From Nitrosopumilus sp. LS_AOA (GTDB taxonomy: Archaea > Thermoproteota > Nitrososphaeria > Nitrososphaerales > Nitrosopumilaceae): a stretch of 38,671 nucleotides of DNA. Shown piece by piece: positions 34,724-38,671 of the stretch (positions are counted from its first letter, which is position 1; the number at the start of each line of letters is the position of its first letter). Below the pieces are notes generated by a model. That model saw only the letters and a program-made list of their open reading frames with translations, had not been told where the DNA came from and did not search any database. The DNA lies in NCBI GenBank assembly GCA_001543015.1, contig LFLC01000056.1:1-38671 (forward strand), written 5' to 3'. The position numbers were made by a program, and so were the translations under genes.

Positions 34724-35053
34724 ATGCAGAAATCAATTGATGATATAGATTTTGAAAAAAGCGGTGGACTAATTCCAATAATAGTTCAAGATGCAAATAC
34801 AAAAGATGTACTTACTCTTGCATATTCTAATAAAGAATCCCTTGAATTAACAAAAAAGTCTGGAAATTCTTGGTTTTGGAGTCGTTCAAGAAATAAACTT
34901 TGGATGAAAGGTGAGGAATCAGGTAATATTCAAAAAGTAAAAGAAATTCTAGTTGATTGTGATTCTGATGCAATTATTTATCTTGTTGAACCATCAGGTC
35001 CTGCATGTCACACTGGTGAGAAAGTTTGTTTTCATAATAATTTAGAAAAATAG
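34724..35053 (+). CDS. hisI: Phosphoribosyl-AMP cyclohydrolase
   Basis: Zinc metallohydrolase, 109 residues, single-domain HisI without fused HisE. Seen are TLAYSNKESLELT, SWFWSRSRNKLWMKGEESGN (the normal motif is GETSGN) and the metal-site DCDSDAIIYLV followed by GPACHTGEKVCF. It is the last histidine gene here. The HisE pyrophosphohydrolase that should act before HisI is not in the operon and must be elsewhere in the genome if the pathway is complete. A short gap of 23 bases separates it from hisF, unlike the overlaps within the rest of the operon. Confidence 0.95.
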   Translation: MQKSIDDIDFEKSGGLIPIIVQDANTKDVLTLAYSNKESLELTKKSGNSWFWSRSRNKLWMKGEESGNIQKVKEILVDCDSDAIIYLVEPSGPACHTGEKVCFHNNLEK

Positions 35054-35055
35054 AT

Positions 35056-35625
35056 TTAACAAACTATACTAACATCTGTTCCTGGAAGTATCTTTTCATT
35101 AATTTCAAAATATAAATTTGAATAGTCTGTTCCTCTAAAAATCATCATCCATTCTCCTTGCAAATCATCCATAGAACAAATTCCACGTTTGGAATTAATT
35201 TGAGGGGTGAAGTATGTGTTTGATGCAGATTTGTCTTCTCCATCAAATGGAATTGTAAGATAGACTTTATGATGAGTTGCATTTAGTGGTCTATAAATTG
35301 CAATTTGTCCCTTTTCTTTTTCTTCAATTCCGCCCATTCTTATGAAGATACTTTCGCCAATAGCATATTCACTTCGATCAACTTGAAACGGTCCTGATGT
35401 TATCCATTCTCTTTCTAATGGAGTATATTCAGATTCATCTACGATTTTTTTTATCTCATCTAATTTTTCTTGAATCTCTGGAATTTCAACTGGTCGAATT
35501 TCTTTGTCAAATACATCTTCTACTTCTATAACATCTGATTCTTGATTAAATGTCAAAACAATCCCTAACACCATTACAATAACTGCAATTCCACCAATAA
35601 TTCCAATTATAGAACCATTCTTCAT
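35056..35625 (-). CDS. Membrane-anchored extracytoplasmic protein, unknown function
   Basis: 189 residues from ATG 35625; a TTG at 35643 would add six residues. The N-terminus carries one hydrophobic helix (about 5-25, IIGIIGGIAVIVMVLGIVL). A Glu-rich linker (about 30-62) follows, and then a domain of about 120 residues that is predicted beta-rich (SGPFQVDRSEYAIGESIFIRMGGI, KVYLTIPFDGEDK, EWMMIFRG), ending in Cys. It is a typical thaumarchaeal surface protein with a single N-terminal anchor. I do not recognise the family. Its 3' end is two bases from hisI, convergent. Confidence 0.8.
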   Translation of the reverse strand: MKNGSIIGIIGGIAVIVMVLGIVLTFNQESDVIEVEDVFDKEIRPVEIPEIQEKLDEIKKIVDESEYTPLEREWITSGPFQVDRSEYAIGESIFIRMGGIEEKEKGQIAIYRPLNATHHKVYLTIPFDGEDKSASNTYFTPQINSKRGICSMDDLQGEWMMIFRGTDYSNLYFEINEKILPGTDVSIVC

Positions 35626-35767
35626 AGAGATAATTTTTATCAAAATCTCTAAAAACCTTCCTCATAATTTATAATTCTAAGAAATTTATTTTTTTTACCT
35701 CTTTTTTCTAAAATCCTACTATTCCCCTTATGATTACTATGATTCATTATATTTTTGATCCTTAAAA

Positions 35768-35782
35768 TTAAGTAATACTTAA
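35768..35782. promoter_or_regulatory. 15-bp perfect palindrome upstream of thrC, candidate operator
   Basis: ttaagtaatacttaa is a perfect 7+1+7 palindrome about 42-56 nt before the thrC start. It lies just upstream of a TATA-like ttttttat (35796-35803). Palindromes of this size and position are typical of archaeal Lrp/AsnC-type sites. It is AT-rich, so chance is not excluded. Confidence 0.4.
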
Positions 35783-35823
35783 CTTGATATTAGGATTTTT
35801 TATCTATATTCTCAAAGGAAATA

Positions 35824-37044
35824 TTGATCTTGGCTAGAACATCATTACAATGCAGAGAATGTAAAAAAAAATATGATACTGCTTTCAAGTATGTTTGCGA
35901 TGAGTGTTTTGGACCACTAGATGTAAAGTATGATTTTCCAACAATTACAAAAGACACATTTTCTAATCGTGAGCATACCTATTGGAGATATTTTGAATTA
36001 CTACCAATAGAGAATAAATCAAACATTGTAAGTATTGGCGCTGGCATGACTCCTCTAATTAAAGCAGATTCACTTGGAAAAAAATTAGGACTAAACAATC
36101 TTTACATCAAAAATGATTCTGTAAATCCAACATTTTCATTCAAAGACAGACCAGCTGGTGTTGCAATATCAAAAGCTAAAGAATTTGGATTAAAATCTGT
36201 TGGTTGTGCATCTACTGGTAATTTAGCATCAGCTACTGCAGCACATGCAGCAAAAGCTGGATTGCCATGTCATGTATTTGCACCAAGTAATATTGAGATG
36301 GCAAAAATTACACAAGCATTGGCATATGGTGCAAATTATATCGCAGTAGATGGAACATATGATGATGCAAATAGAATAGCTGCACAAATTGGTGATAGTA
36401 AAGGAATTGGTATAGTAAATATTAACATGCGCTCACATTATGTAGAAGGTTCTAAAACATTTTCATTTGAAGTTGCAGAACAATTAGACTGGCAAGTACC
36501 TGATCAATTAATAGTTCCAGTAGGAAGTGGTGCAATGCTTAATGCAATATGTAAAGGTTTTGAAGAACTACAAGAAGTATCATTACTTGATGATGTTTCA
36601 AACATGCACATGATTGCAGCACAACCACATGGATGTGCACCTATAGTTGATGCATTTAAGAAAAATTCTAAAGAGGTAATTCCAGTTGAAAATCCTGACA
36701 CTGTTGCAAAGAGTCTTGCAATTGGTGATCCTGGTGATGGCAGATATGTACTAAAACGACTAGCACAATACAACGGATTTGCAGAAGAATGTAACAATAA
36801 AGAAATACTAGATGCAATTATTTTATTAGCAAAGACTGAAGGAATTTTTACAGAACCAGCAGGTGGAGTTTCTATTTCTGTATTACAAAAAATGGTTGAA
36901 CAAGGAAAGATTGATAAAAATGATAGAGTCGTATGTTATGTTACTGGAAATGGTCTTAAAGCAACTGAATCTATCATGGAAGTATTACAAAAACCCAAAG
37001 TGATGAAAGCAGATATTGCAGAAATTTCGGCGGTAGTAAATTAA
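35824..37044 (+). CDS. thrC: Threonine synthase
   Basis: PLP enzyme that turns O-phosphohomoserine into threonine, 406 residues, TTG start at 35824 (a second TTG at 35830 is possible). An N-terminal zinc ribbon holds Cys10, Cys13, Cys25 and Cys28 (CRECKKKY and CDECFGPLDV). The PLP lysine is in NPTFSFKDRPAGVA (about 99-112), with the CASTGNLASATAAHAA block (about 128-143) and SGAMLNAICKGF. The C-terminal YVTGNGLKATE is typical. It ends one base before the MoaD-E1 gene, so the pair is a tight operon. Its product shares the homoserine branch with methionine synthesis. Confidence 0.95.
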   Translation: MILARTSLQCRECKKKYDTAFKYVCDECFGPLDVKYDFPTITKDTFSNREHTYWRYFELLPIENKSNIVSIGAGMTPLIKADSLGKKLGLNNLYIKNDSVNPTFSFKDRPAGVAISKAKEFGLKSVGCASTGNLASATAAHAAKAGLPCHVFAPSNIEMAKITQALAYGANYIAVDGTYDDANRIAAQIGDSKGIGIVNINMRSHYVEGSKTFSFEVAEQLDWQVPDQLIVPVGSGAMLNAICKGFEELQEVSLLDDVSNMHMIAAQPHGCAPIVDAFKKNSKEVIPVENPDTVAKSLAIGDPGDGRYVLKRLAQYNGFAEECNNKEILDAIILLAKTEGIFTEPAGGVSISVLQKMVEQGKIDKNDRVVCYVTGNGLKATESIMEVLQKPKVMKADIAEISAVVN

Positions 37045-37045
37045 A

Positions 37046-38377
37046 ATGGCAAATATTACATTTACAATTCCATCAGTTCTTAATTCAGGAGGTGGCGAAA
37101 AGAAAATAGAAATTTTATCTAATTCATTACAAGATACATTTGCAAAAGTCTCTGAAATAATGGGTGATGACTTTAAGCGTAGAGTGCTAGAATCTGATGG
37201 AACTCCTCGCTCTTTGATTAATATTTACATTAATGGAAAAAATGCAAAATTCTCAAATGGTATGGAAGCTGTTCTAAAGGATGGTGATGATGTATACATT
37301 TTACCTGCAGTAGCTGGAGGCTCTAAAGAATTATCAAAAAAAGACTTGGATAAATTCTCTCGTCAAATCATGCTTGAGGAGATTGGTTATAACGGTCAAT
37401 TAAAATTAAAAAATTCTAAAGTTTGTGTTGTTGGTACTGGTGGATTAGGTCATCCAATCATTTCAAGACTTACTGCAATGGGAATTGGAACTTTGAGAAT
37501 TGTTGATAGAGATGTAATTGAATTATCTAATTTACATAGACAAATAATGTTTGATGAAGATGATGTTGGTCAAGTAAAAGTAGAGGTTGCTGCAAAGAAA
37601 TTAAAAAAACTAAATCCTGATTGTAACATTGAAGCATTAGCAGTATCTGTAAATGATTATACAGCACTTGAAGTAATTGAGGGATGTGATGTTGTAATTG
37701 ATGCACTTGATAGTGTTAATGCTAGATATGCATTAAACAAAGCATGTGTTAAATTAAATATTCCATTTGTAACAGGTGCTGCAGTTGGAGTTTCAGGACA
37801 AGTCTTTACTGTTTTACCAAAAGAATCTGCATGTTACTTTTGCATGTTTCCTGATTTAGATGAGGATACAATGCCAACATGTAGTATTGAAGGTGTACAC
37901 CCATCAATACTTTCTATAGTTGGAGGAATTGAAGTTGCAGAAGCTGTAAAAATAATTATTGGAAAAAAACCAAGTCTTTCAGAAAAGATTTTACATATTG
38001 ATTTGGAGAATCTTGATTTTAATAATACTAGAACATTTAGAGCTGATGAATGTCCAATTTGTGGTACAGGAAAACTTGAAATTGTTAAAAAAGAAGAATT
38101 AATTTTAGAAGAATTGTGTGGAAGAAATAGGGGAAAGAGAACTTTTTCAATTACTCCAACTGATACATTTGATCTTGATGTGAATGTTGTAACTAGTATT
38201 GCAAAAGAAAAAGGATTTCTTGTAGATAATCAAGGAGACTTGGGATTGTCTATGAGAACTGATGAATTGTCTGTAAGTTTTATGAAGCGGGGTTCAGCTG
38301 TTGTAGTTGGACCAAAAGATGAGACTGAGGCAATTTCATTATACAAAACTCTCTTAGGACAAGAGATTAAAATATAA
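37046..38377 (+). CDS. MoaD/ThiS-like ubiquitin-fold domain fused to E1-like ThiF/MoeB enzyme
   Basis: 443 residues in three parts. Residues 1-92 are a beta-grasp domain of the MoaD type, with internal GG at 91-92 (ILPAVAGG). After only three residues, an E1-like adenylyltransferase follows (about 96-345): FSRQIMLEEIGYNGQLKL, P-loop-like GTGGLG (130-135), DRDVIELSNLHRQ, zinc ligands C263-x2-C266 and C336-x2-C339, and candidate catalytic Cys279 in MPTCS. The C-terminus (about 354-443, from LCGRN) is an accessory domain known from other ThiF-type proteins. The E1 would adenylate a carrier C-terminus; here the fused GG is not free, so release needs cleavage, or the domain acts in cis. It follows thrC by one base, suggesting sulfur transfer in methionine or cysteine synthesis. 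Alternatives are molybdopterin, thiamine or tRNA thiolation. Confidence 0.9.
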   Translation: MANITFTIPSVLNSGGGEKKIEILSNSLQDTFAKVSEIMGDDFKRRVLESDGTPRSLINIYINGKNAKFSNGMEAVLKDGDDVYILPAVAGGSKELSKKDLDKFSRQIMLEEIGYNGQLKLKNSKVCVVGTGGLGHPIISRLTAMGIGTLRIVDRDVIELSNLHRQIMFDEDDVGQVKVEVAAKKLKKLNPDCNIEALAVSVNDYTALEVIEGCDVVIDALDSVNARYALNKACVKLNIPFVTGAAVGVSGQVFTVLPKESACYFCMFPDLDEDTMPTCSIEGVHPSILSIVGGIEVAEAVKIIIGKKPSLSEKILHIDLENLDFNNTRTFRADECPICGTGKLEIVKKEELILEELCGRNRGKRTFSITPTDTFDLDVNVVTSIAKEKGFLVDNQGDLGLSMRTDELSVSFMKRGSAVVVGPKDETEAISLYKTLLGQEIKI

Positions 38378-38659
38378 TTTAGCCTGTAATTATTACATGA
38401 TTCTTATTCCGATTTGAACTTCCTTCCTACTTCTAGAAAAGTGTTTATGTTTTTGAAGTGTTCTTGTTTGAAGAATTCTCTTTACTCTTACTGTTGTGCG
38501 GATACGGCTTTAATACTTCACTAATGGAGTTGATTTGGGAGAGAGAAAGAACCATGTTCAAGAAATCGGATAGACATTCCGACAGAGACTTAATCAAAGG
38601 GATATCGTGTTCTGTCAAAATGTCCAGCAATTTTTTTTTTTTACTTCTATTTCTTGTTT
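38378..38659. other. Terminal non-coding stretch of uncertain origin
   Basis: The last 280 bases hold no gene that I can support. From about 38440 the base composition shifts (35-40% G+C against roughly 30% in neighbouring spacers), and frames on both strands are open for about 60 codons with no recognisable protein. A T-run of twelve (38631-38642) follows. The nearby adapter end makes a chimeric or read-error tail possible. Confidence 0.5.
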
Positions 38660-38671
38660 AGATCGGAAGAG
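38660..38671 (+). other. Illumina TruSeq adapter remnant
   Basis: The contig ends in agatcggaagag, an exact 12-base match to the start of the common Illumina TruSeq adapter. It is a sequencing artefact and not genomic DNA. Confidence 0.9.

Noticed and set aside
38445-38661. Frames of about 60 codons on both strands at the contig end
   Set aside because: No recognisable protein, in a region with an adapter tail and a T-run; kept only as an uncertain stretch.

Overview
The window is a 38.7 kb contig from an archaeon, most likely an ammonia-oxidising thaumarchaeon of the Nitrosopumilus/Nitrosarchaeum type (Nitrososphaerota). The evidence is the strongly AT-rich DNA and an archaeal gene set: thermosome, exosome Csl4, Dph2, TiaS, ribosomal proteins L44e and S27e, CobY, an MptE-like pterin kinase and HMG-CoA reductase. 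Many genes have a TATA-like box 25-30 nt before the start codon, as expected for leaderless archaeal mRNAs. No amo gene is present, so ammonia oxidation is inferred from resemblance only.

Layout. 1-1534: a 5'-truncated gene ending in eleven identical STAKK repeats, a convergent lysine-tailed helical (phasin-like) protein, a tiny zinc-finger protein and a small acidic protein. 1529-4076 (minus): heme o synthase, an Lrp/AsnC regulator and an aspartate-semialdehyde/malonyl-CoA reductase-type enzyme. 4160-8342 (plus): an overlapping late cobalamin operon, cobD-cobQ-cbiB-cobS-cobY, whose CobQ has no amidotransferase domain. 8325-8800 (minus): S27e and L44e. 8871-13204 (plus): adenine deaminase, thermosome, ROK sugar kinase. 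13205-16409 (minus): DUF2024, GMP synthase, a hypothetical protein and MptE-like kinase, with folP and IMP dehydrogenase divergent on plus to 18771.

18801-25134: a second tiny zinc-finger protein, a two-TM protein, prephenate dehydratase with Csl4, a crotonyl/acryloyl-CoA-reductase-like MDR enzyme, a TPR protein, Dph2 and TiaS. An initiator tRNA-Met lies on minus at 25136-25210. 25293-27650: a PQQ-type sugar dehydrogenase and a class II HMG-CoA reductase. 27691-35053: a compact histidine operon, hisG-D-C-HAD-B-H-A-F-I, with a HAD phosphatase in the position of the missing histidinol phosphatase and no hisE. 35056-38377: a membrane-anchored protein, then threonine synthase followed after one nucleotide by a MoaD-like ubiquitin-fold domain fused to an E1/ThiF enzyme.

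The genes cover biosynthesis (histidine, Thr/Phe, GMP, cobalamin, pterin, isoprenoid), tRNA and translation, and protein folding. I see no phage, IS element, CRISPR array or rRNA. The contig ends in a 12-base match to the Illumina TruSeq adapter, so the last few hundred bases are suspect. The most interesting items are the ubiquitin-fold/E1 fusion beside threonine synthase, the two lysine-tailed proteins at the left end, the amidotransferase-less CobQ, the HAD enzyme in the his operon, and two micro zinc-finger genes.
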